A stretch of 64,000 nt of DNA, taken from assembly GCA_026419785.1 (NCBI GenBank), contig JAODTK010005688.1, positions 62,001 through 126,000 of the forward strand, written 5' to 3'. The notes below the pieces were generated by a model that was given only the letters and a program-made list of their open reading frames with translations, was not told the DNA's origin and searched no databases. The stretch is from Sclerodactyla briareus. Taxonomy: Eukaryota; Echinodermata; Holothuroidea; Dendrochirotida; Sclerodactylidae. This document shows, in pieces, positions 12,086 through 24,958 of the stretch. Made by a program: the position numbers and the translations under genes. How positions within the stretch are numbered: position 1 is the stretch's first letter; the number at the start of each line of letters is the position of its first letter.

Positions 12086-13914
12086 GAAGGGTGTTAGAAA
12101 AATGGAGGTCAAAGGTCATCTAGGGAGCAATTTTGGCCATTTGGTGGGAATATGCAATTTCTTCTTCCTCCAGCAGTCCACATCGGATGATCAAGAAAGT
12201 TGGTCAGCGTTATTGGGGACCATTGCTACCTACAGAGTCATGCTGGGGTTGTTTGCCGAAATGGGGCATTTTGAGGGTCACATTATCAAGATTCCTCTCT
12301 TCTTCAACAGATTGAATTGGATGAACGTGATAGTCAGTCAGTATTATTATTGACCGATAGTAATATATTGGGTGTTCAGGAAATTTGTGTTTAAAGTAAT
12401 CTAGGACCATTTAGGCCCTTTTGTTGAAGTGTCGCACAGCTTCTCTCTGCTGATAATGAAAGTTACTCCACATAGGTGGCTGTACTGTAGTTGCAATGGC
12501 CAAGGTCTTGGTCTTCACTCTATGGTTTCACTGCAATACAATGGATGTATGCATGGGTTTTTTGGGGTTTGTTTCTGGGGTCAGTAAGTCTGAAGCTCAA
12601 TAAGACTGAAGTAGCCTATCCATTTTCACTCCAATTTTCGTACTGGTATGGAACTGTCCTGTATTAGGGTCGGTGGCTCAAGCATACCAGTTTTACTCCA
12701 GTTGAAGACCATGGCATGATCATTGATAGCTGTGAAGTTTCGGGGATTTGGATTGACACTACAAGTGACTGTCACCTGTCACAAGATGAGGATCCTGAAA
12801 CGGGCTCAGAATGATGGCGATAAAGGTTAATCTAATCATCATAACAGTGTAAATATGATCCCTATCCACCTTGTAATATAAAATGCAACAATTAATATAC
12901 CACAACTAAATGAATGTTTGATAATTATCATGAGCACTCCTGGGTATAGTGAAGGTCAACCTAAGCCTATGCCTCCCAAATGACCCCTAACCCAAGTTAT
13001 ATTGGAAATAATGATAAAGAATTTACTCACTGAACTCCGACGCGGCGTTTCCACATCACACACCTACCTGAATTAAAACCCCACTCAGGGTTCATCCTCT
13101 GCAAAATCTCAACATGTCCTCTTCTCATCACCTCCAGGCCCGATCATCTTATATTATTTGAGATTTGAATTTCAAAACTCAAATTATACGCTACTGAAAC
13201 TTACCCTCACCCTGTAACAATCGAAGAAAATTCCTGACCTCCCTTGTGACATCACAATCCAAGTAGCACCCACACAATTGTGCAAATAATGAAGCCATGC
13301 TCTCCTTCCCATAACAACGCAACATTCTTCTGCCTGGTGAGCGGACCCCACACAGGAAGGATCACGCAATAGATTCGCTTACATAGCTGAACAACTGGCA
13401 CGCATCACGCTAATACCATGTACAGATTCTGGACGAAAGAACTTGGAAAAGGGTAAAACTAGTCAATATTAATAGTCAGACTCAGTAATCTAAGTCTAGG
13501 CTAGGTCCAGCGGAACTGGACATAGGCCAAGCCCACAGCAGAACACACTGCAAAAGCCCAATGCTACAAATGGCAATAAATGTGCAAACAACACACAGAC
13601 TTGACGCCAACAACCAAGGCATAGGCTAAGCTACTGTAATGATATACTGAAAATAAGCCAGCTGCCGATTGCACGAAAGATCTTAGATAAAATCTTGTTA
13701 TGGCAGCCCCCTCCTGCCTACAGTCCATGGCTCTCATTAGCATGTTTTTCCAGCACATGTCAAAGTGCAATCGTTTGGTATTCATGAAATAGACTGCCTG
13801 TCAAGTTTTTGGATAAAAAATCCACTGAGCGATTGGTCCATGCTTTCGTTTTGTCTTGATTTTACTACAATAATTCACTTTCGTGTGAGTTGCCTACTAC
13901 TGTTTTTCTCATCT

Positions 13915-14110
13915 TCAGTATTGACAAATTCTGCTGCGAAGCTTGTCACAGGTGCTCGGCATCACAAACATGTTAACCCTGCATGTTCATCATGATCTTC
14001 GCTAGGAGCATGTGCATGATCCTATAATTCATAAAATTTCACTCAGTGAATGGTGTGACCCCAGCATATTTATCAGAGCTAATATCTCCTTCAGCTGATA
14101 ATGAACCTGC
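13915..14110 (+). mobile_element. LINE fragment, C-terminal reverse transcriptase region
   Basis: One frame reads LTNSAAKLVTGARHHKHVNP. A second, ~50 bases on, reads NGVTPAYLSELISPS. These correspond to the paired motifs (QNSAARLVT...HITP and NGLAPSYLSELI) of L2/CR1-like LINEs. The sequence between them is short and out of frame, so an internal deletion is likely. The longer open frame extending to ~14.47 kb continues into unrelated sequence. Confidence 0.7.
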
Positions 14111-15026
14111 GCTGTTCTACCCATTAATGCTCAGACCTGCCCCTCGCCTGCTTTTATGCATTTATTTAGATAATGGTTTTGCTGTTAGCTGCTTCAAATT
14201 TATTTGTCCAAGTTTGTTGTTAATGTTGGCGCATGCAAACCCCGGGTATTTTGCGCCCTCTGAATTTAATAATTATATTATTCCAACCTCTTCCTTTGGA
14301 TCCTCCTTATACTTGGTCGGTATTATCACTCAGAAGTTTTCAGAACTTTCCCGGTCAAAGTCTCCTGGGACATCTTGTCAATTGTTGAAATGCCTAATTA
14401 TGCTCGTTCAAGCTGACACATCTTCTAGTCAATACAATAGGGTGTGGATCTGGTCATCCTGTTGTAGATGATAGGGGACCATCTGATCCACAGCACCAAT
14501 GGTGCTCTTGTTTGTATTGAAAATGCCAGCAACTGCAACAAACAGCAACTGTTGGCTGTGGGGGGGGGGGGGTTGGGCATGGAGGCAACTTTCATGATAG
14601 TCTCCATACCTAACAGTTCATACCAAGAAAATTGTTAATTAATACTTTGGAACTCCCCCAATTTGCTCTGGCATCTGGGCCCCCCCCCCAACCGGCTTCC
14701 GAAATGTGGTCGCACCCTTGTCAATCAGGAATTGATGGTCGCACGTTCCCTATCTACATGAAAATGCATGACTGGGGGTTATTCCTAGCCATCCAGCATT
14801 AGTATCCAGCATTAGATTAATTTGCCTATATTAATTACAGTCAATGCTTGATGTTGGTTACGGTATAATAGAGCCTACCAGTGGCAAATTATAATATGGG
14901 TGTCGTAGATGCAAAGATAGCTATATTACAGTTGTTCCCCATTTGGGTAGATTTTTCAGCAGCTTTTTATGTTACTAAGCTTTGAGGGTCTGTACGTACT
15001 TCTCTTCTAAAAATTTTCTCTCATAG

Positions 15027-15281
15027 ATAATACTAACCACCAGATCGTCAATTGCGCCCCCAGACCGCAATCACTGCAACCCTCGAGATTGGTCAGACTA
15101 GCAGGCATTTAATTTCCCGTCCATCAGGCGGTCGAACAACTCCGGTACTTTCAGGTCGCTGTGTCTGGCTCTCATCAGCCAGGGTCGGTCTTCGCGGAGG
15201 CAAACGTAGTGTAATAACAGGGCGACGGAGCATCTGGCAACACAGCAGTGTGCACCTTCACTGTCCTAATACTCCCAGCAG
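15027..15281 (+). CDS. HYR domain exon 4 (frame-broken)
   Basis: TCATAG is the acceptor and GTGAGA the donor. The exon starts with 'at', which with the G left by a phase-1 upstream exon makes Asp: D-N-T-N-H-Q-I-V-N-C. Later frames give SGSHQPGSVF and, at the end, SGNTAVCTFTVLILPAG. Those are the G-S-F and G-N-x-A-x-C-T-F-T-V parts of an HYR domain. At least two small indels separate these pieces. Confidence 0.72.
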
Positions 15282-16307
15282 GTGAGATGAAATGGCTTAC
15301 CTTTTTTATCTTGCCTTGACCAAACAATTCAGTGCCTCAAGAACTAATACGACAACTAGAGAAGAACTGGGTAACACAGCAGGCATCAATAAGAAAATTA
15401 TGTCTATTGTCCCTTCTCCTCCCCGAGCCGCAATGTCTCACTATACACTCCTAAATGCATTCGGGCAGATTGTGGCCATTGGTTGGAGTTAAGGGCGTCT
15501 AGATTGCACTTTAGTAGATAGATCAGATAGATAGATAGATAGATAGAAAGATAGATAGATAGATAGATAGACAGACACAAGCAGACAGACAGACAGACAG
15601 ACGACAGCAGACAGACAGACAGACCCAGATAGATAGATGAATAGACTGACAGAGGGTTGGGCCTGGCAGGCAGGCAGGCAGAAGAGTAGATAGATATAAA
15701 TCGGGATGAAAATAGGCTCTCACGAATAGGAAAATACAAACACTGGAACTGCACACCTGAATAACAATAGGCAAGTATGAACACCTGAATATGAAACCTG
15801 GAAGGATCAAATATGAATAATGGACAAGAAAAGGATTAACCCAATAAATATGTTTTGAAACTTGGAACTATGAAACTATGTCACTAACAATGAAATGCCA
15901 ATGAAATGATGCGCAATACATGCCCAACAGAACATGCCAACATGAACAACCAAATAAAACAAGCAATATTTATAGTGAAAATCTTCACAGCAAAGGGTAC
16001 AACTTTCAGTAAGACTCTCACACCTCGAAAGGATGAAATCTAGTAGTCAACATCTGTCACGCTAACCATATATTGTAGCTATAGTCCTAGCTTTATGTGG
16101 CAATGAACCAGGCAATGAACATAGACGACTGCATGGCAACCCCACTGGAGCAGTCTTTTGTCATTGTTGACCTTCTCAATGTTTCTCTCTTCATTATCAT
16201 ATTTCCACTGTTGGTCTACTTCCCTGCGACTGGCAACCCGACTCTGTCGCCGATTTCCGCATCAATTCTGCTTATGCGCGCCATCATCTTTGGTTTATCC
16301 TTTACAG
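15282..16307 (+). other. Intron 4 of HYR gene, with tetranucleotide repeats
   Basis: A short intron dominated by the simple repeat at 15.51-15.68 kb. The remainder is A-rich unique-looking sequence with no feature recognised. Confidence 0.6.
15513..15685. repeat. (TAGA)n / (CAGA)n / (GCAG)n compound microsatellite
   Basis: Runs of 'tagatagata', then 'cagacagaca', then 'caggcaggca'. Long open frames on the - strand here (Ser/Ile/Tyr/Leu/Cys rich) are produced by the repeat. Confidence 0.95.
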
Positions 16308-16549
16308 GCTTTGATCGACTCCCGTGGTGACTGTTGCCCCGGGCCCCAATATCCATCCCGTCCCTGCATTCCAGAACACTGTTCTTGTCTCTTGGTGTGG
16401 AGCCGACGGCCACGGACGATTGTGGCAACCCCCACCAGAACGATGAGCCCACACCCCCCACCTCCTTCCCGTGGCACAACACGTATCCTACACTTTCACA
16501 GACTCTGCAGGTCAAATATCCCCTTGTGCATTCTCAGTGACAATCACAG
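16308..16549 (+). CDS. HYR domain exon 5 (frame-broken)
   Basis: TTTACAG precedes it, and the last codons end in ACAG before GTCACG. Overlapping frames give VTVAPGPNIHPVPAFQNTV, then VEPTATDDCGNPHQNDEPT, then HVSYTFTDSAGQISPCAFSV and TITG. The P-T-A-T-D block, the aromatic-T-F-T-D-S-A-G turn and the C-A-F-S-V end make the family clear. Two or three one-base shifts break the frame. The longer open frame beginning upstream at ~16.1 kb in another phase is not the exon. Confidence 0.82.
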
Positions 16550-17984
16550 GTCACGTAGAATCTATCTCCATTTATTCAACCTTAACCCACATGGACTATA
16601 CACTCACCCCCATGCCACATCGACTCCTGGCAAATACCTCAAATGCGGGTTTGGCCACCCATCGCCGCTCCTCTCTTTGCTATGCCCTAGCCTTTGTTAT
16701 TGGCCATAAGCTCAACGTATCATGGGGTGGTGCTATATTCCCTGTGGGGTATTTTCATAAATCACAGATTCCTATTCTGTTTGGTGATTCAATCCTCCAT
16801 TTCTTTCTTAAAAAAAGAACTTTGTCAATGAGATATACACAAGCTGTGATTGGACGAATACCCCCTCTCCCTCCCAGACAAATTGGCGGAAGAGTGGGCA
16901 GAAGCGGTATAGGTGATGCGTTGCATGCAAATATTTCCGGTTTGATCTCCAGCCATTGGGGTAATTCATACATATACCTAATCACTACTCTTTCACAAAT
17001 ACAATGACTCCATAAACTCCATGGCAATTTTCCCATTAACTCAATTCATTGACTCAATTTTCCTCCTAAAGTCCAGCGACTCGAGTCATGAAATTCATGA
17101 GCTTGTTGGCAGCACTGGTTTCAGCTTACCCTCCCTAGGTCTGTCACTCCCAGTTGCGATCCAAGCCCCGGACATTCTGTACTGGAGCTTCCTATGCGAG
17201 CAGGTCTGGTGGAACCGTTTGCTATCCCCGACAGCGCCCTGCACTGACAGTAGTGTTTATGTGTGGCTTGAATTGGGCGACAAGATTCGCAAATTAGCAT
17301 TGGTTCCATTTTGCAACCTTCTCTCTAGTTGGACGAGCTTCACATTATAAGCTCTAGTTTCACTGTCCCTATGTATACTTCATGCTCATGGTTTCTGTCA
17401 GACATATCATTCAAATTTCCGACATATTATGTTGTTTCGTTCTTCTGTAATAGATATTCTGACTTTCACGCATATCTAACAGAGTAACACTCACTGACGA
17501 TGTTTCCAGAATTTACAACTAGCCATACTATCATCAATCGGGCATATGGTAGAAAAATTTTTGCAGATAGAAGTAAATAAACTGAATGAGTTTCACAATG
17601 TTACACACAATAAGGCCCCCCTCAACTTTGATTTGTGGTCTCCCGATGTTACGTCCGGGGCAAAAATACCAGTCTAATGTCCTCCCCCAGTTAATATAAA
17701 GGCTCCATGATTGCAATGGCAAGGCTCAGTCTCACCTCCCTGGTTCTGCTGGTATATTGCAACTGGACTTTTTGGTTTCCATCTTGCTTTATTTGGATGC
17801 AATAAGTCCATCAGGCAATGGATGCATTTTCATGTTGCCTCATGTTTAAAGAAGCCCTGCCACAACAATTCATGTCATCCTTGGTTGAAATGCACCCCAA
17901 ACGTTGTTCCCTTAATATTGGCAAAAAGAAACTTGGAATGGTCTAAAACAGGGCTGGTAGATTTTGTTTACCCCCTGGCATTTT

Positions 17985-18080
17985 GTCTCGCCTGAACCTT
18001 GTTCAGGAGAGACCTAGTGGTCACTTTGTCTGTGTGTCTGGGTGTCTGTCTGTCCGTCTGTCTGTCCCATCTGTTCGTAT
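17985..18080. repeat. Hairpin followed by (TCTG)n, head of a dispersed repeat
   Basis: GTCTCGCCTGAACC and GGTTCAGG/AGAGAC-type complements form a hairpin at ~17987-18012. A TCTG/TGTC run follows. About 1.2 kb of repeat-like, gene-free sequence comes next, with words such as 'aaacttggtggagatgg' and 'aaggtcatttaa'. The arrangement resembles the heads of the arrays at 20.6 and 52.2 kb. Confidence 0.5.
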
Positions 18081-19666
18081 GTTGCGGTCGATATCTCATG
18101 AACTGGAAAGCATCATGCTGGGACCTTTTGTGGAGGTGCGCATTGAAGAGTTGAGTAATTTTTCATATTTAATGATTGGCCCCGAAGCTGGTACAAGATA
18201 TCTCGTTGGTCGGTAGATGCATTGGTGATGCCGGTCGGAGTTATTTAACCACTATGACGAGTACAAGCGGATCTGATTAGATTCCTGTAAAATAATGCTT
18301 GCTTTAAGTAGGTACTAATTTGCATATTTCTGCGTATTTTTTTAAAATAAGAGAGATAAGTTAAGAGATAAGATAAGATAAGTTCGTTGGATTTTGACAA
18401 TACTCGTGGAGATGGTTAATCTAAGTCCCAATGAAATTGTACAGTAGGGCAGGCACGCAACGGCATTTCATGTTACTATCGCATTTACCTAGTATAATTT
18501 GTATAATTTATCATATTTTACAAGTTGGTTGAATGCTCTTGAAACTTGGTGGAGATGGTTACACCTTTGATCCTGATTAAATTTAACAATAGTCAAAGTC
18601 CTTTTAAGGTCATTTAATGTGATTTATTGGCATAAATGATGCACTTTTTCGAAGTTTTGTCCGATGGCCAGTACAATTGGAATGAGTGCCTTTAGGGTGC
18701 TCGTAGAGATTTGTCATGGTAATTTGGGGGTTCAGTGATCACCAACCTCTGAAACAAGCAAAGGTCAAAGGGTCAAGTTTAAGAAAATGTGTGCTTACTT
18801 TGGGAGTTACAGGCCAAAGAACTAAAAACACAGCAATTTTGGGATATGTGATAGAGCTCTGTGTGCTACATAGACGAACCGACTCCGCCTCGATCTGACA
18901 CCTGGTCTTCAGTTACAAGACGCCAAAGGTCGATTTTAGTACCTTTTGGGTGATAGCCTAGGCGTGTGTATCTGATTACATAATGCTTTTGGCTTAGGCT
19001 TCGGTGCATCACATCGAGGCAAGCATTCTTCATAAAACACATGTCATCAAAGGTCAATTAAGGTCACTCAAGGACCAAGAACGGCCAAATAATAACATTT
19101 CCGGCAACAGCCTCTAGTGACTGGGTGTATATGGCTCAGGAATTTGGGGACATGCCAGCATTATCAGGGTACATTTTCGTAAAACAGGAATATCTTCAAA
19201 GATCATTCGAGGTCACTTATGGACCAATAATGCCAGAAAATAAAATTTTCCGCAACAGCCTCTAAGACTGTGAATATGGCGAGTTTCGAGACAGTTGCTC
19301 ATTTATGGCTGGGAATATTGCCATAAAAAAAACTGTTATGTTATCGAAGGCCACTCAATTATCCTAATTGTGAGAAGTATTGAACTGAGTAAAAAGCCCC
19401 TACAAAACTCCATACATTCTTGACACATATTATTACCCTCAGCGACCCATAAGAATGGTATAGTCCTAGCTCGTCATCTCTATTAATATAGGGCAGAACT
19501 ATATCTATTTGACTTTTTTAACTCATTTCAACTTTCAACCCAATCATGTATATTATTCCATTCCATTACAAGTATTCCTATCTGTAACAGACTAGATTCA
19601 TTTATTGTCTTATTCATATCAACTTCAATGGGCAATAGCCTGTTGACGAAATGTGGAGGAACCTGG

Positions 19667-20020
19667 TCTTAAACGAGTGTTGCACAGTTGGATAGCGTCA
19701 GCTTTCCACCCTGTAGGCCGGGGTTCGAATCCCGGTCGGGCATCATACCAAAGACTTTAAAAATGGACCTGTGCCTTCTCGCTTGGCGCTCAGCATGAGG
19801 GATAGGAACAGGGCAAAATGTGGGGTAGGCAATCTGTGACTTAGCTTGCCGTCGGCGTGCTAAGTACCCCTCCTTCACATTAAATACCCCAAAAGAGGCA
19901 TCGCCTTGTTCCGTGTAACCTGGTGAAGGCTTTCGCCGCTGACCATTCGTGCGGTAATATCCAGGTCCGCACCCTTGCCGGGCCTCGTATAGGGTCAGGT
20001 CCTTTGTCCGGCAAGTGCTG

Positions 20021-20054
<34 letters not shown>
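19667..20054 (+). mobile_element. tRNA-derived SINE
   Basis: The 5' part looks like a tRNA gene: a box A-like TTGGATAGCGTC near 19688 and a consensus box B, GGGGTTCGAATCCCGG, near 19721. An unrelated ~290-base body follows and it ends in a run of 31 A residues (20024-20054). This is the standard layout of a pol III-transcribed SINE. The acceptor-stem pairing of a real tRNA is not present. I could not find clear target duplications. The - strand open frame over it is incidental. Confidence 0.9.
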
Positions 20055-20059
<5 letters not shown>

Positions 20060-20617
20060 TGAGCAGCTGAGTTACAGTGGAATCCCCCCACTGTATATCA
20101 CCTATATATAGGGTAGCCTAGTTAGATGGTTTATTCCACTCTAAACAGGGAATGCTGCAAGTAGCTGTGAGAGGGGTGGTGTGAACTCCCCTAGGGAGTT
20201 ACTGGAAGTAGGTAGATGTTAAATGGACATACTCTTTGCTGATATATAGGAGAACCCTCATTAGTGATTTCTTGGTTATAATGGGAGGTACAGTAGTCGG
20301 AGTAGGTAGGATCATCAAGGGCACAACAGGTTGGGTGGGGGGGGACATGTCCCCCCCACTTTTTGACAATGCTCCCTTTGACTCTTAACATTTTCACATA
20401 AAACAGTAAAATTTTGCAAATGTGCCATATCCCCCCACCTTAAGAAGTGGTGACGCTCATGATCAATGCTAACGATCACATCGGTTGTTAGGTTTGCTTT
20501 GTTCCAAGGGGTGGTAGTTAAGATGGCGATGAATGTTAAATATTTAAGAGGATTGGGATCCTTACCTGCTAACACATTTACTCGATCACTTTGCTATTGT
20601 ATTATTCATTTTTGATT

Positions 20618-20690
20618 CTTGGACAGAGTCCTAGAATCTAGGCAGTCATGCGTGCGTGCGAATGTATGTTGTGGTTAAGGAACGCCTACC
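20618..20690 (+). repeat. Head module of the 166-bp array
   Basis: The sequence TTCTTGGACAGAGTCC, then 'tagaatctaggcagtcatg' and a (GCGT)n-like run, parallels TTCTTGACGAAGTCAG, 'tggaatctatgc' and (TG)n at 63.63 kb and the related stretch at 52.19 kb. It lies directly upstream of the tandem array. Confidence 0.5.
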
Positions 20691-22280
20691 TTGTAATCAG
20701 GCTAATTCCAACATGCCTGGTGGAATCAATTTCAACCTTGTGGGTGGGCTTCCCATGAAGTACAGACGCTATTTATTGTTGTATGAGCCGGGGGTCAACT
20801 TTTGGGCAAAAAGTGGACTTGTAAAATTCTGGTATTTTGGGCACTTTTACCTGTCATCAGGCAAAGTCCAACATGCCCTCGTGGGATCAAGTTTCAAACT
20901 GGTGCGTGTGCTTCGCATGATGATTACATGAACGCTATTTATTGTTGATGAGTAGGGGGTCAATTTGGGCAAAAGGTGGCAAAACTTGTGAATTCTGGTA
21001 TTTTGGGCATTTTAACCTTGTAATCAGCTATGTCCCACATGACTGGTGGGATCAAGTTCAAACTTGGTGGGTGTGCTTCCCATGATGAGTACATGAACGC
21101 TATTTATTGTTGTATGAGTGGGCGGTCAACTTTGGGCAAAAGGTGGAAACCTGTAAAATTCTGGTATTTTGGGCACTCTCACCTTGTAATCAGGCAAAGT
21201 CCAACCTGCCTGGTGGGATCAAGTTCAAACTTGGTGGGTGTGCTTCCCATGATGAGTACATGAATGCTATTTATTGTTGTATGAGTAGGGGGTCAATTTT
21301 GGGCAAAAGGTGGAAACCTGTAAAATTCTGGTATTTTGGGCACTTTTACCTTGTAATCAGGCAAAGTCCAACCTGCCTGGTGGGATCAGGTTCAAACTTG
21401 GTGGGTGTGCTTCCCATGATGAGTACATGAAGCTATTTATTGTTGTATGAGTAGGGGGTCAATTTTGGGCAAAAAGTGGAAACTTGTAAAATTCTGGTAT
21501 TTTGGGCACTTTTACCTTGTAATCAGGCAATGTCCAACATGGCTGGTGGGATCAAGTTCAAACTTGGTGGGTGTGCTTCCCATGGTGAGTACATGAACGC
21601 TATTTATTGTTGTATGAGTAGGGGGTCAATTTTGGGCAAAAAGTGGAAACTTGTAAAATTCTGGTATTTTGGGCACTTTTACCTTGTAATCAGGCAATGT
21701 CCAACATGGCTGGTGGGATCAAGTTCAAACTTGGTGGTGTGCTTCCCATGATGAGTACATGAACGCTATTTATTGTTGTATGAGTAGGGGGGGTCAATTT
21801 TGGGCAAAAGGTGGAAACCTGTAAAATTCTGGTATTTTGGGCACTTTTAACCTTGTAATCAGCTATGTCCAACATGCCTGGTGGGTTCAAGTTCAATCTT
21901 GGTGGGTGTGCTTCCCATGATAGTACATGACGCTATTTATTGTTGTATGAGTAGGGGGTCAATTTTGGGCAAAAGGTGGAAACCTGTAAAATTCTGGTAT
22001 TTTGGGCACTTTTACCTTGTAATCAGGCAATGTCCAACATGGCTGGTGGAATCAAGTTCAAACTTGGTGGGTGTCTTCCCATGATGAGTACATGAACGCT
22101 ATTTATTGTTGTATGAGTAGGGGGTCAATTTTGGGCAAAAAGTGGAAACCTGTAAAATTCTGGTATTTTGGGCACTTTTACCTTGTAATCAGGCAATGTC
22201 CAACATGGCTGGTGGGATCAACTTCAAACTTTGTGGGTGTGCTTCCCATGATGAGTACATGAACGCTATTTATTGTTGTA
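20690..22280 (+). repeat. Tandem array, ~166-bp unit, about 10 copies
   Basis: Counting the recurring 'cttcccatgatgagtac' word gives successive spacings of 162, 165, 167, 167, 166, 166, 169, 164 and 167 bases. Units are highly alike in the middle and more diverged at the left edge. The last unit stops abruptly at 'tatttattgttgta'. Because 166 is not a multiple of three and frames change between units, the many open frames here are not genes. The unit shows clear similarity to each half of the ~315-bp unit at 52-56 kb. Confidence 0.95.
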
Positions 22281-23105
22281 CAACAGTTCAACAGTTCAAG
22301 TATCCATCATATACGCTTATAAAATTTGGGTATTTTTGGCAGACCTTTTACCGTCATAATCAGCTATTTCCACTGCCTGGCTGTCATGGAACATGCCTAT
22401 TACATTATTGTATTGATCTCAGTTTAAGCATGAGAATGGTGTTGGGGAATTAGAACTTAAACACACCAGACTGTTTTGTCCTCGGATCACTAAGCCTTTT
22501 GCTTTCTGGTTTTCATTCCATCACCACTTATTTCATAATTAATGCGCTGTATAGAATTGTGTTATTATGAATATTTTACATTATTATTTACATAGACTGA
22601 GGACACTGGAGGTTCATTCAGTGGCCTATGGGCATGGCTCATTCCATATTTCAAAAGTTTGTTTGATTTTCATGACCTTTCAAGAATATTTCAGGATATT
22701 TGCAAGTGAGAAAATGGGTCAATGGAATTTCCGTTGGCTATTTGTCTCATTTAACATAATTTAGTCACATATCCACAAAACTCTTGTAAGTCCTTTAGGA
22801 GCAGACATTGTCAATAGTCAGTCCTAACGATTTTGAAATTGGGGCACTGAGTCGTGGGCTGTTTCGGTTAAATGCTAATACCGTGAAATCTTAGCAACAT
22901 ATGGAATGCCTTGTAATTGTTTTCATGGTGACTAAAATAAGAAATCACTGATCGCGCAACAGGCGAGACACTGGGTGATCGCCTTGTTCTGTAACCAATT
23001 ACCTGACATTCATCCTCTAAAATGGGACACTAAGGAAACAAATCTCTGTGTGATCATTTCCTAGTTTGATAGCACTTCCCAGTACCTACCAACATAGCCA
23101 CTAAC

Positions 23106-24060
23106 CAGTGTTGGAGTCGAGTCCAGCCAATCCGAGTTCCGAGTTCAAACCGGTCTCACCATCCGCGTCCGGTCCAAGACCGAGTCCTCACCATCTCCGA
23201 GTCCGATTCGCAAGACCGAGTCCTCAACATCCGATTCCGAGTCATCCGAGTCCTTGTGTCGAGAGTCCTCCCGATCCGATTCGCACTATCATCTTACACC
23301 TTGGCATTTTAGAGCAAAATATATGGTATCAGGTTCAAAGAAGAAATTTATTGCGTTTAGTTGTTGCATCAATCCCCCCACAACAGGGTATATTGTAATG
23401 TTGCTATTCATCCTCAATTGGGCTGCCCCTTACCTGTTTTACAGTTTGATCCATCATTGGGCTAAGTTCATAAACAATAACCTGTAAATGCAAATTGCAT
23501 CCTGGCAGTGCCAAAACTAACAAAATAATGCCCTAAACACTCATGTATATAACTCCACTGATCCCTACCTCTCACAGTTTTCAAACTCTAACGACCATAA
23601 TAACTTTCCAGAAAGCAGTTAATATTATCACTTTGGAGTATTTTTCATTTCTTTCAGAACACCAACATATCCATTCTCTATGACATGCGTTCATTTTAGT
23701 CTCTCATAGGATTCCACTGCTATAGAGCCATTCCGACAGCGCAGTTAGTCATAAAATGTCTATTGCTATAACTTCAGATTTGAATTGATGGGAATTCTGG
23801 AGACATTGGCAACCAGACAGTACATCGCATTTCGGATTGCCAATGTCGATGTCAAATTTCTAATTTCTGCCTGCAGTATATCACCTAAGTTTCGGGATTC
23901 CCCTGTGGATTTTTTTCTGAGGCGGTCTTGAACTGGACTCGGCACCGATTTCCCCGAGTCCCAACACCGAGTCCCGAGTCCGAGTCATCAATGACGATTC
24001 CGATACCGAACCTTAAAATCGGTCTCGAGACCGAACCGGACCTTGAGTCCTCCAACACTG
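23106..24060. mobile_element. hAT-type non-autonomous DNA transposon
   Basis: The left end begins CAGTGTTGGAGTCGAGTCC and the right end is the imperfect complement, closing in CCAACACTG. The same 8-base word CCACTAAC lies directly outside both ends (23098-23105 and 24061-24068), a perfect 8-bp target duplication as hAT transposases make. Both subterminal regions (to ~23290, from ~23920) are packed with GAGTCC/GACTCG and CCGAGTC words, which look like transposase-binding repeats. There is no transposase frame; the ~630-bp middle is unremarkable. Confidence 0.92.
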
Positions 24061-24958
24061 CCACTAACAACCCCCTATAAAATGGCCGCACAAATACCTG
24101 ATGCACAACCTGTTCATAGTGCTGCTGGAGGAGTATCCATCGTACTGTTTTTACAGATTGGGGATCCACCCTGGGTTTGGCGGGCACAGTAAGAACACTC
24201 TGGAGAGAACGCTCAATGTTTTTCACATACATGATACAGCCCCCTCGGACATAAAGACCTGCGAACTGTTTTGTACCCCATATTATGGGACTACAAATAT
24301 AGCAAGTATTTAGCATAATAGTGCCGGAAAAATTAATAAGAATAAATCATAACAAGTAGGCCCTTCCCCCTCCTGACTATCGTGAAGAAGGGATCAATAG
24401 TTGAGAAATGCTTTTGTTGAAGACACAATACGAATTGGTGTTGTCAACAAGTGGTGGTTTCTTTTAATAAAAAAATCTGAGCTTGTAAGAGCCCTGCCCC
24501 CCTCCAAGTTCCTTTCGATGGAAACTGGGGACTCACACTTCTACCCACCTCACACTCAACGAAACTTTCGAGAAAACAAGTGGTGCACAGGCTGTCCAAA
24601 TAGGTTTTTCGTGCAATTTGTACAGTAAAATGTGGAAACATTATGTAGGCAACCTGGAATTTAGGGGGTCCAAATGACTCCTGAATTGCTCTCTGGCCTA
24701 AAGCCCGGCCCTGATTTAACATTGTGGTGTTGCACAGGCTCCTACCACCTTCCATAGTAATAGATAAGATAACTAACTGAATTCTTGTGTGATGTCCACC
24801 AAATTAGGACCTTATATGGGCGGTCCCGATGTATTAGTGTAGTGGGTCCAGAACTGCCCCCCTCCCCCTTCTGGTGGACCCCACTGGGAGGGCCATCTCA
24901 AAACACTGAAAGAACAGCTGATTTGCACCAGTAAGAAGAATACAGGGGAGGGTAAGTC

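Larger units (their letters stand above)
11381..15026 (+). other. Intron 3 of HYR gene
   Basis: Contains diverged GATA-type simple repeats (11.60-11.76 kb), a LINE tail on the - strand (11.84-12.09 kb), a LINE fragment on the + strand (13.91-14.11 kb) and G- and C-runs at 14.56 and 14.68 kb. I recognise nothing else. Confidence 0.55.

Noticed and set aside
17121-17240. Possible HYR exon after a TTTCAG
   Set aside because: A few residues resemble an HYR start (V-T-P-S-C, V-E-P), but no G-x-T-x-V-x-Y strand or C-x-F-x-V end follows and no donor is placed sensibly.
19667-19745. A tRNA gene
   Set aside because: Box A and box B are present but the acceptor stem does not pair, and the sequence continues into a SINE body with a poly(A) tail.
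20690-22280. CRISPR array
   Set aside because: Repeats are 166 bp and contiguous without unique spacers, and the context is an animal genome.
20656-22453. Series of similar ~60-110-residue open frames
   Set aside because: All are copies of the same chance frames in the 166-bp tandem array; unit length is not a multiple of three.
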